From Brevibacillus reuszeri (lineage in GTDB: Bacteria; Bacillota; Bacilli; Brevibacillales; Brevibacillaceae): DNA of 64,000 nt. Positions 1 to 8,782 of this stretch are shown here, one piece after another. The stretch is from contig NZ_BEXF01000006.1 of assembly GCF_002897295.1 (NCBI RefSeq), forward strand, positions 1 through 64,000, read 5' to 3'. Numbering within the stretch: position 1 is the first letter of the stretch; each line of letters begins with the position of its first letter. Position numbers and translations under genes: made by a program. The notes beneath the pieces were generated by a model that worked only from the letters and a program-made list of their open reading frames with translations, was not told the DNA's origin and made no database searches.

Positions 1-126
1 CGAAGGTCTTAAGAGTCTTAAGGATAGGTATTTTCTTTTACGTCAAACTTAGATGAACCGCCGTATACCGAACGGTACGTACGGTGGTGTGAGAGGTCGG
101 GGGTTAGTCACCCCCTCCTACTCGAT
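1..126 (+). mobile_element. 3' end of a group II intron (domains V and VI)
   Basis: Positions 55-89 fold as a compact hairpin resembling group II intron domain V: CCGTA (61-65) pairs with TACGG (80-84), and inner CC/GG pairs close a GAAC loop. A second stem follows (GGGGG near 99-103 with CCCCC near 111-115), then CCTACTCGAT, which fits domain VI with its branch-point A and the terminal AY of the intron. The order and sequence style match bacterial group IIC introns. The reverse transcriptase/maturase would lie upstream, outside the window. The inferred 3' splice boundary is about position 126, just 22 nt before the ATG of the next gene. Confidence 0.7.
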
Positions 127-148
127 TTGTGAGAGAGGATGAGTGCAC

Positions 149-1129
149 ATGAAACCAAAAGTGATTATTTATAAAAAAGTGGAGTCGGCCATTCTGGAAT
201 ATATTCGGGACGCTTGCGAGGTTGTATATTATGAAAATATCGACGATCATACATCCGCTTCGTTTTATGAGGAGCTAAAGACGGCTCAGGGACTCTTTGG
301 CGCGGGGCTAAAAGTAGATGAGGAGCTTTTGGAAAAGGCTCCTCAATTAAAAATCGTCAGCAATATTTCGGTTGGCTACGACAATTTGGATATTGCCGCG
401 TTGAACCGCCGAGGAATCATGGCGACAAACACGCCGGATGTACTGAATGAAACAGTTGCAGATACGATGATTGGCTTAATGCTGGCGGTAGCTCGAAGAA
501 TACCAGAGCTTGATCATTATGTGAAAGCAGGGGAGTGGAAGGCAAACCTTACCCCTACCCATTTCGGGGTAGATATGCATCACAAAATGCTCGGGATTAT
601 CGGGATGGGTCGAATCGGTGCGGCAATTGCCAAGCGAGCTCATTTTGGATTCGGCATGAACATTGTCTACCATAATCGATCCCGTAATGAGGAAGTAGAG
701 CATATGTATCGGGCGAAGTATTGCTCATTAGAGGAGCTGTGTCAGGAAGCAGATTTCATCTGTTTGATGGTTCCACTGACGCCAGAAACACAAAACCTGA
801 TTGGAGAGAAAGAATTTTCCCTCATGAAAAAGACGGCGATTTTTGTCAATGGTTCTCGGGGAGCGACCGTTGATGAAGAGGCTCTTGTGAGAGCTTTACA
901 AAATGGCGAGATTTTGGCAGCAGGCACAGATGTGTTCGTTCAGGAACCGGTGCGACCGGATCATCCGCTGCTCTCCATGCCTAATGTAGTCACTCTGCCC
1001 CATATTGGTTCTGCGACGTCTGAGACGCGATTCGCGATGGCCCAGTTTGCTGCTGAAAATCTCGTTATGGGACTTCAGGGGAAACAACCGCCAGCCTTAC
1101 TGACGTCGATCCCAACGAAGCGCTCCTAA
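149..1129 (+). CDS. D-isomer specific 2-hydroxyacid dehydrogenase (glyoxylate/hydroxypyruvate/2-ketogluconate reductase type)
   Basis: About 326 residues, normal for this NAD(P)-dependent family, which reduces 2-keto acids such as glyoxylate, hydroxypyruvate or 2-ketogluconate to D-hydroxy acids in the cytoplasm. A Rossmann motif GMGRIG lies near residue 152. The family's catalytic triad is visible as Arg in NGSRG (about 237), Glu in VQEP (about 266) and His in LPHIG (about 285). ATG 149 is chosen because AGAGAGG (132-138) sits about 10 nt upstream; a GTG at 143 in the same frame is the alternative. A group II intron ends 22 nt upstream, so the native promoter may be displaced. The exact substrate cannot be told from sequence. 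Confidence 0.9.
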   Translation: MKPKVIIYKKVESAILEYIRDACEVVYYENIDDHTSASFYEELKTAQGLFGAGLKVDEELLEKAPQLKIVSNISVGYDNLDIAALNRRGIMATNTPDVLNETVADTMIGLMLAVARRIPELDHYVKAGEWKANLTPTHFGVDMHHKMLGIIGMGRIGAAIAKRAHFGFGMNIVYHNRSRNEEVEHMYRAKYCSLEELCQEADFICLMVPLTPETQNLIGEKEFSLMKKTAIFVNGSRGATVDEEALVRALQNGEILAAGTDVFVQEPVRPDHPLLSMPNVVTLPHIGSATSETRFAMAQFAAENLVMGLQGKQPPALLTSIPTKRS

Positions 1130-1156
1130 TGACGATTTCGTAACCGAAAAAGAAAA

Positions 1157-1200
1157 AAGCCCATTCCATTCGGATATAACCGTCAAAATGGAATGGGCTT
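1157..1200. terminator. Terminator shared by convergent genes
   Basis: Perfect 14-bp stem (1157-1170 with 1187-1200). On the minus strand it is followed by a strong T-rich tract, so it best serves ctaB; on the plus strand the tail is weaker. Confidence 0.85.
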
Positions 1201-1226
1201 TGCAATTTGTATATGCTGACATTTCC

Positions 1227-2144
1227 TTACAATCCAAACAGAATACCCATGAGAGAGTAGATAATGACCGTTGAAAAAAGAACAGTCATATGAATGAGCG
1301 AGAAAATAAACATCGATTTTGCCCATTTCTCTGAATCCATCTTTTTATAGCCAAGAATGCTAAGTGCGAGCCAAGCGATGCTCAGCAGCAGAGCAACCAG
1401 CATCAGACCGATACTGAGAGACTCAAAGAGAAAGCTGGCAGCAATTAAGACAACCAGATAAATATTCGTTTGGATATACGTGCGTTTTATTCCTTTGACA
1501 ACAGGAAGCATCGGAACCTTGGCTGCCTTGTATTCGTCATGCTTGCGAATAGCGATCGTGTAGAAATGAGGCATTTGCCAAATCACCATAATGATAAAGA
1601 GACCGAGAACAGCAGGATGAGTGATATCCGGATAAACAGCTGCCCATCCGATAAGAGGAGGCATCGCTCCTGAAATACTTCCGATCTCTGTATTGTAAAT
1701 CGTTCTTCGCTTGCTCCACATCGTATAGGGTACAACATAAAAAAACAATCCTAGAAACCCTAGGAAAGCTGCTAGAGTAGTCGTAAATGCGAGAGCGATT
1801 AAACCCAGAACGGTCATGATGATAGCCAGCCATAGTACCACATGAGCTTGAATTTCACCAGTCACGGTTGGTCTCTTTTTGGTTCTTTCCATGATTGCGT
1901 CAATATCGCGATCGTATAGATTGTTAAATGCACCGGCTGCACCCATAATAAGGGACGAACCCACTAAAGCAAGCAAGATTTCTGGTAGCTTCTCAAGCAG
2001 GCTATAGTGGTATGTATACATAGCCAATGTCAGACCTGCGAACATTGGAACCAAGTTCGATTTAATGATACCGGTTTTAACGGTTTGCGACAAAATAGAT
2101 GGCAGACTTTGTTTCTGCGCTGCTGCGCTAGCTTCTCCCCGCAT
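1227..2144 (-). CDS. ctaB: Protoheme IX farnesyltransferase (haem O synthase)
   Basis: An integral membrane prenyltransferase of 305 residues that transfers the farnesyl group of farnesyl diphosphate to haem B, giving haem O for cytochrome oxidases. The UbiA-family motif NLYDRDIDAIMERTKKRP is clear, with the Asp residues that bind Mg-diphosphate, and a second DEYKAAKVPML motif lies further on. Most of the rest is hydrophobic, about nine membrane segments. The frame stays open upstream to 2234, but ATG 2144 has a very strong ribosome site (AAGGGGAGGTGG, about 2151-2162) and gives the usual family length. It stands alone here, with no cta oxidase genes beside it. Confidence 0.95.
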   Translation of the reverse strand: MRGEASAAAQKQSLPSILSQTVKTGIIKSNLVPMFAGLTLAMYTYHYSLLEKLPEILLALVGSSLIMGAAGAFNNLYDRDIDAIMERTKKRPTVTGEIQAHVVLWLAIIMTVLGLIALAFTTTLAAFLGFLGLFFYVVPYTMWSKRRTIYNTEIGSISGAMPPLIGWAAVYPDITHPAVLGLFIIMVIWQMPHFYTIAIRKHDEYKAAKVPMLPVVKGIKRTYIQTNIYLVVLIAASFLFESLSIGLMLVALLLSIAWLALSILGYKKMDSEKWAKSMFIFSLIHMTVLFSTVIIYSLMGILFGL

Positions 2145-2326
2145 GCTGAGCCACCTCCCCTTACTAGAATATATAAAAGTCAGCTCATAATCTAGAGTGA
2201 CATGATTGGTAGTTTCTTTTTCTGCGTTATCCAAGCTAGAAATTAATTACATACTTATACGAATTTATATACTATGTGGTATATTAATGCTACAGGGTAC
2301 GAATGTCAAGAGAGGGAGGGGGACGA

Positions 2327-2941
2327 ATGGTCAGACGCAGACGAACGCAAGGGGAACGAAAAATGGAAACACGGCAATTGCTTCTGGACTCCGCTGTTGA
2401 AACCTTTGCTAAATTCGGCTTTCACGGGGCTTCAGTCGATAAAATTGCCGAATATGCTGGTTTCAGTAAAGGGGCAGTTTATGCTCATTTTAATTCAAAG
2501 GAAGAGCTTTTTTTGGCTATTATGGAGCAGCAGATGCACGCTCATGTACAGAACATCCTAGCCGTCATCGACCGTCACCATTCCAACACCCATTTTATAG
2601 AAACGATGCAGGACTATGTTCATTCTATCAGGCAAAAAAACCGGGTTTGGAGCATGCTGAATATGGAGTTTTTGCTCTACGCTATGCGGGAAGAATCCGT
2701 GAGCCGCAAGTGGTCAGACATGATCCAGAATTCTATCCGGCATATTTCCGCTGCCATTGATCAGTTGCTGATAAAGCAGAAACATCAGTCTCCCTTAACT
2801 GCGGATGAAATGGCTTGGACCATCCTGTCACTAGAGAATGGCATGGCCATTTTTCATTATATCAGTAAAGAGGATGTGCCCGAGCATCTTTACGGAAAAG
2901 CATTGCAAAATATTCTTTTCCCACCGCTTCTAGAAAAGTAG
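2327..2941 (+). CDS. TetR/AcrR family transcriptional regulator
   Basis: About 204 residues. The N-terminal helix-turn-helix is clear (roughly residues 12-58, with FAKFGFHGASVDKIAEYAGF and the recognition part SKGAVYAHFNSKEELF). The helical C-terminal half is the usual variable ligand-binding domain. ATG 2327 is chosen because AGAGGGAGGGGG lies just upstream; the frame also contains an ATG at 2303 with no ribosome site. It is divergent from ctaB with about 180 bp between them and may control itself or neighbours. Ligand and targets cannot be inferred from sequence. Confidence 0.85.
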   Translation: MVRRRRTQGERKMETRQLLLDSAVETFAKFGFHGASVDKIAEYAGFSKGAVYAHFNSKEELFLAIMEQQMHAHVQNILAVIDRHHSNTHFIETMQDYVHSIRQKNRVWSMLNMEFLLYAMREESVSRKWSDMIQNSIRHISAAIDQLLIKQKHQSPLTADEMAWTILSLENGMAIFHYISKEDVPEHLYGKALQNILFPPLLEK

Positions 2942-3015
2942 CAGAACAACACCCATTGTGGGATATACATATAGAGATGCTGATCATTTCAACTATCCTA
3001 TCGGAGAGGAAGCCT

Positions 3016-4233
3016 ATGATCAACCATTTCTTTCAAGACCCATCGCCAAAAAAGAAAACGCTGCTGCAATTGTATCGGCTGATTTATAAACACGGTGCTG
3101 TTTCCAAAGCCACCCTTGTGAAGTGGTCAGGAATCAAACAGTCAACCTGTTCCAGGCTAATCGACGAGCTGCTTCAGTCAGGCTTAATAGTGGAGCATGG
3201 CTACGAAGAATCAAGCGGGGGAAGAAGGCCACTTACCTATCAAATTCAGCCAACGGTCAATTACGTTGCGGGCATCGAGATTTCGCGTACGCATTCACGA
3301 GTGATCGTCATGGATCTCAGTATGACAATTATTGAAGAAACAAAGTATCCAATGAGGCAAGATAGTACGCCTGAAAAAATAGTAGAGCTAATCCAAAATG
3401 ATCTATTACGCATTCTTCAAAAGTACAATATCACGGCCTCAAAGCTCTTGGGGATTGGAGTCGGAGCGGTTGGTCCCCTGGATCGAGAAAAGGGGATCAT
3501 TTTGCGTCCACAGCATTTTCCTGCAGCAGGTTGGGAACATATCGCCATTAAGGAAAAGCTAAGCCAGACGTTTCAAACAAAGGTCCTGCTTGATAATGGG
3601 GCGAATACAGCTGCACTTGGAGAATTTCGAAATGGGTTATGGAAAAAAGCAGATCATTTGGTTTATAACATAACCGGTATAGGGATTCGCTGTGGAGTAT
3701 TGACCAACGGTAAGCTGGTCAGAGGACCTGTAGACATGGAGGGAGCTTTTGGACATATGGTGGTCGATGTGCAGGGCAGAACATGCATATGCGGCAATGT
3801 GGGCTGTCTGTCAGCATACGCTTCGATTTTATCCGTACAACAAGAAGTGAATCGCCGTCTGAAAAAAAGGCAAAGCTCATACCTGTCCCAAATGAAGCTA
3901 ACGGAAGAAGAAGTAAGCTACACGCAAATTTGTGATGCTGTTTCCAAGAACGACCCCTTATGTACAGAGGTCGTGAAGGAAGCAGCGTATTACTATGGTG
4001 TTGGGTTAACCAATTTAATGTATCTCATCCACCCCGATCGGATCATCTTAGGTGGCGCTTTGGTAACGGACATGGACTTGTTCTATGAAATCGCAACCGA
4101 GACCGCGAGAAAACGCATGAAACACTATGCTGATTATCAGGTCGTCATTAGTCGTGGCCTGCTCGGGGAACGTGCCGTAGCTGTTGGTGCTGCTACGATG
4201 ATTTTGGATTACTTCATGGAGGAAGGTGCGTAG
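3016..4233 (+). CDS. ROK family transcriptional regulator (NagC/XylR type)
   Basis: 405 residues. An N-terminal winged helix (about 20-70: LVKWSGIKQSTCSRLIDELL) is joined to a ROK sugar-kinase fold. The ROK zinc motif is present as CICGNVGC near residue 260. Kinase-critical positions are altered: the usual DAN after the substrate loop reads NGAN, so the catalytic Asp is Gly, and the glycine-rich phosphate loop is degenerate. This supports a sugar-sensing repressor rather than an active kinase. ATG 3016 follows GGAGAGG; the frame is open further upstream without a ribosome site. The next gene starts 3 nt after its stop, so the two are probably co-transcribed. Confidence 0.85.
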   Translation: MINHFFQDPSPKKKTLLQLYRLIYKHGAVSKATLVKWSGIKQSTCSRLIDELLQSGLIVEHGYEESSGGRRPLTYQIQPTVNYVAGIEISRTHSRVIVMDLSMTIIEETKYPMRQDSTPEKIVELIQNDLLRILQKYNITASKLLGIGVGAVGPLDREKGIILRPQHFPAAGWEHIAIKEKLSQTFQTKVLLDNGANTAALGEFRNGLWKKADHLVYNITGIGIRCGVLTNGKLVRGPVDMEGAFGHMVVDVQGRTCICGNVGCLSAYASILSVQQEVNRRLKKRQSSYLSQMKLTEEEVSYTQICDAVSKNDPLCTEVVKEAAYYYGVGLTNLMYLIHPDRIILGGALVTDMDLFYEIATETARKRMKHYADYQVVISRGLLGERAVAVGAATMILDYFMEEGA

Positions 4234-4236
4234 GCG

Positions 4237-5154
4237 TTGCAGCTCAGCATACTTGATTTGTCACCCATCTATGAGGGAGTGTCACCTCTTGTGGCCTTGC
4301 AGCAGTCAGTGAAGCTGGCACAAACGGCGGAGTCATTAGGCTACTCACGCTTTTGGGTATCTGAACATCACGATATGCCTCAATTTGCTTCATCAAGTCC
4401 CGAAGTGCTGCTCGCTCATATTGGGGCTCAAACTACACGTATCAGACTAGGCTCAGGAGCAGTTCTTTTGCCAAACTACAAGCCGTATAAAGTCGCAGAA
4501 GCTTTTTCACTACTGGCAACACTGCATCCAGGGCGTATCGACTTAGGCATTGGGCGTGCCCCTGGAGGTTCTGCCCATGCTTCGATGGCGCTCTGTGATC
4601 GCTTCCTGGAACAGGTAAGCCGGATGCCTGAGCTGCTCAGGGATTTATCGGCACTCCTCGAAAATGAATTCACGATAGAAGGACAACCCGTTTTCGCACG
4701 TCCGATTCCACCTGCTCCTCCTGCGCTATGGCTGCTCGGGACGAATAAAAAAAGTGCGGAATTCGCAGCGATGTATGGGACGGGCTATGTGTTTGGACAT
4801 TTTATGAGTGAGCACGACGGTGAAGAGGCGATTGCTTTGTACAGGCAAGCCTTTCAACCGGTGAGAATGAGACAAGAACCAGCTGTAATTGTTGCGGTCA
4901 GTGTCATCTGTGCGGATTCGATGGAAGAGGCGCAAGAACTCGCTGAAAGGGGGAGGGCACGATCCTTTCGGGAGCGGGTTATCGGAGATCCCGACCATGT
5001 ATCGGCAGTATTGAAAAAAATGGCGAAGAAGTATCAAGCATGTGAGTTCATGATTCTTACCGATATTCCTGATTATCAGAAGAGAATTCGGTCTTACGAA
5101 TTACTCGCGCAATCCATGATTGCCTCTGGCGCCAATGTGTTGGATCGGACATAA
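4237..5154 (+). CDS. LLM-class flavin-dependent oxidoreductase (MsnO8-like)
   Basis: 305 residues, of the bacterial-luciferase-like monooxygenase fold. Typical family stretches are FWVSEHHDMP near residue 38, LGSGAVLLPNY near 72 and LGIGRAPGG near 104. These enzymes use reduced FMN and oxygen to hydroxylate or cleave small substrates. The start is TTG at 4237, with GGAGGAAGG inside the 3' end of the ROK gene as ribosome site. It is tightly coupled to the ROK regulator, which suggests joint expression but does not identify the substrate. Confidence 0.85.
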   Translation: MQLSILDLSPIYEGVSPLVALQQSVKLAQTAESLGYSRFWVSEHHDMPQFASSSPEVLLAHIGAQTTRIRLGSGAVLLPNYKPYKVAEAFSLLATLHPGRIDLGIGRAPGGSAHASMALCDRFLEQVSRMPELLRDLSALLENEFTIEGQPVFARPIPPAPPALWLLGTNKKSAEFAAMYGTGYVFGHFMSEHDGEEAIALYRQAFQPVRMRQEPAVIVAVSVICADSMEEAQELAERGRARSFRERVIGDPDHVSAVLKKMAKKYQACEFMILTDIPDYQKRIRSYELLAQSMIASGANVLDRT

Positions 5155-5255
5155 ATTAGATAAAAGTATAGCAGTTAAACTCATGGACTTTTTTCAGTTT
5201 CTCATGTAGTATTGCTACGATATGTATAATGCAACGGGCGAAAGAAGGATAATCC

Positions 5256-6170
5256 ATGATTCGGTCCTACATGTTATTGTTGTTTTGTGTGACGTTATGG
5301 GGCAGTAATTTTGTGTTTGGGAGTATGCTTGTCAAAGAGTTTCCACCGCTTTTTCTTGCAGATGTTCGGCTGTTATTTACCTCGATGTTTTTGCTGATTT
5401 ACGCCTGGGTGACCAAAAAATTCGTGAAAATCAATTCAAAAGAGTTAGGCTTGTTGATCTTGCTCGGACTGATCGGGACGTTGGCGAATCAAACCGCTTA
5501 TTTTAATGGTTTGCTGACAACAGACGCTACTACAGCTTCCTTGATTTTATCCATGGCACCAATCGTGACAGCAGTACTCGCTTCATTATTTTTGAAAGAA
5601 CAATTCACTTTGCGCATGAAGATCGGTTCTGGTCTGGCACTCGTGGGCACTTTTTTTGTTGTGGGGATCGGGGCTGGATTATCTGTCTCCAAGGGCGTAT
5701 TACTCATTGTGATCGCCATGGTGACATTCTCGTCTTCGATGATCATCATTCGGAAGCTGACGCAGACCTTGCACCCGTTTATTTCAACAGTCTATTCCAC
5801 GACAATGGGCACGCTTTTTCTGACACCTGCGGCGCTGCTCACAATCGATCCAGCAGCGAAGATCAGCCATGAGGGATGGGCGTGGCTCCTGCTTATTTTA
5901 ACCGCGATTCTGATGCAAGGGGTTTGCGGGATTGTTTGGAATTCTCAGCTGCAAATCGTAGGTACGGGAAAAGCAGCTATTTTTCTTAATCTACAGCCGT
6001 TTGTCGCTATGCTTGTTGGCTTTTTATTGCTTGGGTCGCATGTCACTGCCGTACAAGTGGGGGGCTCATTGTTGATTGTAGCAGGGGTCGTCGTAGCCTC
6101 GATACGATCAAAGAAAGCTCCGCAGGGTGCGAGCGGGAGAGTATTGGCAGAACAAACGAAATCGGTGTAA
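5256..6170 (+). CDS. EamA/DMT superfamily transporter
   Basis: 304 residues with about ten hydrophobic segments in two similar halves, the two-EamA-repeat architecture of the drug/metabolite transporter superfamily. The N-terminal WGSNFVFG and the end-of-helix-4 LILSMAPIVTAVLASLFLKE are characteristic. Members export amino acids, nucleosides or drugs; the substrate is not predictable. ATG 5256 follows GAAAGAAGGA. A TATAAT at 5225-5230 upstream may be its -10 box, and a clear terminator follows. Confidence 0.9.
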   Translation: MIRSYMLLLFCVTLWGSNFVFGSMLVKEFPPLFLADVRLLFTSMFLLIYAWVTKKFVKINSKELGLLILLGLIGTLANQTAYFNGLLTTDATTASLILSMAPIVTAVLASLFLKEQFTLRMKIGSGLALVGTFFVVGIGAGLSVSKGVLLIVIAMVTFSSSMIIIRKLTQTLHPFISTVYSTTMGTLFLTPAALLTIDPAAKISHEGWAWLLLILTAILMQGVCGIVWNSQLQIVGTGKAAIFLNLQPFVAMLVGFLLLGSHVTAVQVGGSLLIVAGVVVASIRSKKAPQGASGRVLAEQTKSV

Positions 6171-6192
6171 TGTTGCCGAAATAGGAAAAAAG

Positions 6193-6220
6193 AAGAGGGC
6201 AGAGATAGCCCTCTTTTTTT
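6193..6220 (+). terminator. Rho-independent terminator after EamA transporter
   Basis: AAGAGGGC (6193-6200) pairs with GCCCTCTT (6208-6215), followed by an uninterrupted T run. Confidence 0.9.
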
Positions 6221-6300
6221 GTTGTGAGCGAATGTGTGTGCATCCCTTGTTATTTCTTGTATAGTATAAATAAATATAAAATTCAGAAAAGGGTGAATGT

Positions 6301-7251
6301 ATGGTAAAAAACGATGATTTACGATCGTTTCCTTTTCCTTTTGGAGACAGTCAAGTGTACAAGTACTCGAATAATGCCACCCCATTACATCCGCCAAATG
6401 CAATTGAACTGACCGATAAGTACGAAGATGAAATTAGACTGAAAAGAGAGCTGCTTACAAACCATCCAGAGCGATGCTATCAATCATCATCAAAAACCCT
6501 GGATGCTCAGTGGGAAATTGTTGATCTTATTTTACATAATCTCGTCGGTTGTTACCCTGAGCAATTCAAGCTGGAAAAGAAAGATGAACAGTGGATATTT
6601 ACTAACGTCCAGATGAAAGAAAACATGACTTTTACGTTTGGGGATCGAACAACTCTTGAGCTAGAGCCTTTGGATTTTATTGGCCGTCATGTTCAAGAGG
6701 ATTTACTTTTGATGATGCAGCGGGATGGCGACCTGTTTTTAGATGCTGGACAGCTATGTTTTCCAGCGAATTGGTCTTTGTATTTTAACGTAGGTATGAC
6801 CTTCAAAGAAATTCATTCACCAATTCCGGGCTTTCAGTCAGAATCCTTAGACGATCGAATCCTGCAATTTCTCATGCGAATTGAGGCGGGTACGCCCTGG
6901 GAAAGAAAAAATTGGTCACTCATGGCTGGCAACAAGTTAGATACCTCCCTCGAAACGTTTGCAGAATGGGGTCAGGCCCGCAAACAAGTGACAAAGGAAA
7001 ACGCAGGAAAACTGGTGCATCTGAGAGTAGAGGTGCAAAAGCTATTTCGGCTGCCAAAAAGCAACGGAATATTATTCACCATTCATTCACACATGCTGCC
7101 TTTGGAAAGGTTTATTCAGCATACTCCTTGGCTGGAGCAATTTTATGCCATTCTGCACGAGCTCCCGGCCTTTATTTCTGATTACAAAGGGATTTCTTTG
7201 TATCGACAACAAGTACTTGAATATCTAGTAGAGGAAATGAAAAAGAGATGA
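6301..7251 (+). CDS. Haem-dependent oxidative N-demethylase alpha-type subunit (DUF3445)
   Basis: 316 residues, resembling the DUF3445 family. Its characterised member is the haem-binding PAS-fold catalytic subunit of an NADPH-dependent dimethylamine demethylase (dimethylamine monooxygenase). Family-like features are the FPFPFGD start, the central FIGRHVQEDLLLMM and CFPANWSLYFNVGM stretches, the IHSPIPGF segment and the R/HTPWLE region near residue 280. ATG 6301 follows AAAGGGTGA. The two following genes, one with a zinc-ribbon tail and one a flavin/2Fe-2S reductase, are the expected partners. I infer demethylation of a secondary amine with release of formaldehyde; the family call is by recognition, not by a search. 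Confidence 0.75.
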   Translation: MVKNDDLRSFPFPFGDSQVYKYSNNATPLHPPNAIELTDKYEDEIRLKRELLTNHPERCYQSSSKTLDAQWEIVDLILHNLVGCYPEQFKLEKKDEQWIFTNVQMKENMTFTFGDRTTLELEPLDFIGRHVQEDLLLMMQRDGDLFLDAGQLCFPANWSLYFNVGMTFKEIHSPIPGFQSESLDDRILQFLMRIEAGTPWERKNWSLMAGNKLDTSLETFAEWGQARKQVTKENAGKLVHLRVEVQKLFRLPKSNGILFTIHSHMLPLERFIQHTPWLEQFYAILHELPAFISDYKGISLYRQQVLEYLVEEMKKR

Positions 7252-7712
7252 GGAGTCAAGTGAAAGAGGAGCTTTTTTTTAGCAAGGGGAAAAGGAAGTA
7301 CTTATTTTGTGCGGATTCGGAAGGTGCAGAGGCTCTTTACCCTCTCGTTCGTCAGGCAATGGAAGACAAAGCCTCATTTGATTTCCACGAAATAAAGCAA
7401 GAATCTGATTCCTTCCTTGAACTTTGGTTCAGTCAGCAAAAAATGGGGACGTATTTATACTTATCCGGGAAGTGGGACTTTGTTCATCGATTAAAAAATC
7501 TAGCTTTTGAGGCAGGCTTTACGGAATATGAATTGCAAATAAAAGTCATGGGACTGATCAGAAGGAAGTTAATTTGCTGCAAATGTCATGGGGTTAATGA
7601 TGTCGATGAAGAAATTCACATCACTTGTATGCATTGTGGAATATCACTGGAAGTTTCGAACCATTATTCACGTCGTCTGGAGGCATATCTAGGCTATTCA
7701 TCTATCAAATAA
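7248..7712 (+). CDS. DmmA-like subunit of amine monooxygenase with C-terminal zinc ribbon
   Basis: 154 residues. The first 105 form a mixed alpha/beta region. The tail carries a four-cysteine zinc-ribbon pattern: CCKC (Cys110/Cys113) and CMHC (Cys127/Cys130). This matches what I know of the DmmA family found next to DUF3445 proteins and dimethylamine monooxygenase reductases. The start ATG overlaps the previous stop (ATGA), showing translational coupling; a GTG at 7260 is an alternative. Its biochemical role in the complex is not visible from sequence. Confidence 0.65.
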   Translation: MRSQVKEELFFSKGKRKYLFCADSEGAEALYPLVRQAMEDKASFDFHEIKQESDSFLELWFSQQKMGTYLYLSGKWDFVHRLKNLAFEAGFTEYELQIKVMGLIRRKLICCKCHGVNDVDEEIHITCMHCGISLEVSNHYSRRLEAYLGYSSIK

Positions 7713-7736
7713 TCTTAATACTGGAGGAGCATTCGC

Positions 7737-8699
7737 TTGTATCGAAATTCAACCATTCAAGTACGTGTTAGTCATATTCAAGAAGAAACCTCCACAATCA
7801 AAAGATTCACCCTGCAAGCGATGGATGATTTTATACTGCCGTCCTTTAGTGGTGGTTCGCACATAACAACCTTTTTGCCGCATCCTTCGGGAACGTTGGA
7901 GAGGCATTATTCTATTTTTAACATAAGTGGGAAGACAGGGCTATTTGAAATAGCCGTCCGCTTAGCAGAAGACTCATCTGGTGGCTCTCGTTATTGGCAC
8001 CAGAATGTTAAGGTCGGAGATGTTTTATCAGTTAGCTATCCAAAGAATTACTTTCCAGTAAGCTTTCAAGCGAAGCATCACGTATTTTATGCAGCAGGGA
8101 TTGGGATTACACCATTTCTATCCATGATGGCAGAGCTGGATGAAAAGAATAAGTCCTTTGAGCTGCATTATGCAGCGAAGTCGAAAGAGCAGTGTGCTTT
8201 TTATGACTACTTACATAAGGTTTTTGTAAATCAATGTCACTTTTATTTTTCAAATGGAGACAGCACAGAACGTTTATCACCTACTCAACTTTTGAATCAT
8301 CGAATAGGGTCACATGTTTATTTCTGTGGTCCCGAGAACATGATTCAAGATTTTACCAATGTAGCTAAAGCATATGGGTATCCTTCCTTTCATATCCATT
8401 TCGAGCGATTTGCTCCCAAGCCTATTAAGGAAAAGCAGGCGTTCCAAATAAAAATGAAAAAAAGTAATACAGAGCTTGAGGTTCCGGCGAATTCCTCTCT
8501 GTTAGAGGTACTGCTTCAAAATGGAATCAAGATTCCGTACTCCTGCCGAGTAGGTGGCTGCGGGACTTGCGAAGTAAAGGTGGCAGATGGGGAGGTTATT
8601 CACTTTGATTCGTTTCTATCAGAAGAGCAGCAACACTCCAATCAAACCATGCTTTGCTGCGTATCGCGGGGAAAAGGAAGATTGGTTTTAGATATATAA
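7737..8699 (+). CDS. Flavin/2Fe-2S reductase of the amine monooxygenase (PDR/VanB type)
   Basis: 320 residues in the phthalate-dioxygenase-reductase arrangement. A flavin-binding barrel (ERHYSIFN near 55-62) comes first, then a nicotinamide domain (AAGIGITPFLSM near 119-130 and FCGPENM near 197) and a C-terminal plant-type 2Fe-2S ferredoxin with Cys270, Cys275, Cys278 and Cys307/308. It should pass electrons from NAD(P)H to the haem subunit. The TTG start at 7737 is supported by GGAGGAG (7723-7729). It is the third and last gene of the operon; a terminator follows. Confidence 0.85.
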   Translation: MYRNSTIQVRVSHIQEETSTIKRFTLQAMDDFILPSFSGGSHITTFLPHPSGTLERHYSIFNISGKTGLFEIAVRLAEDSSGGSRYWHQNVKVGDVLSVSYPKNYFPVSFQAKHHVFYAAGIGITPFLSMMAELDEKNKSFELHYAAKSKEQCAFYDYLHKVFVNQCHFYFSNGDSTERLSPTQLLNHRIGSHVYFCGPENMIQDFTNVAKAYGYPSFHIHFERFAPKPIKEKQAFQIKMKKSNTELEVPANSSLLEVLLQNGIKIPYSCRVGGCGTCEVKVADGEVIHFDSFLSEEQQHSNQTMLCCVSRGKGRLVLDI

Positions 8700-8718
8700 C
8701 CAGTTTTCACCGATAATA

Positions 8719-8759
8719 AGCGGCAGACTAGAAAGTTTTCCTTTTTCTAGTTTGCCGCT
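8719..8759. terminator. Terminator between the demethylase operon and the minus-strand regulator
   Basis: 16-bp stem with one G-T pair (8719-8734 with 8744-8759), followed on the plus strand by TTTTC. Confidence 0.75.
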
Positions 8760-8782
8760 GTTTTCTGATCGAATCATTTTGT

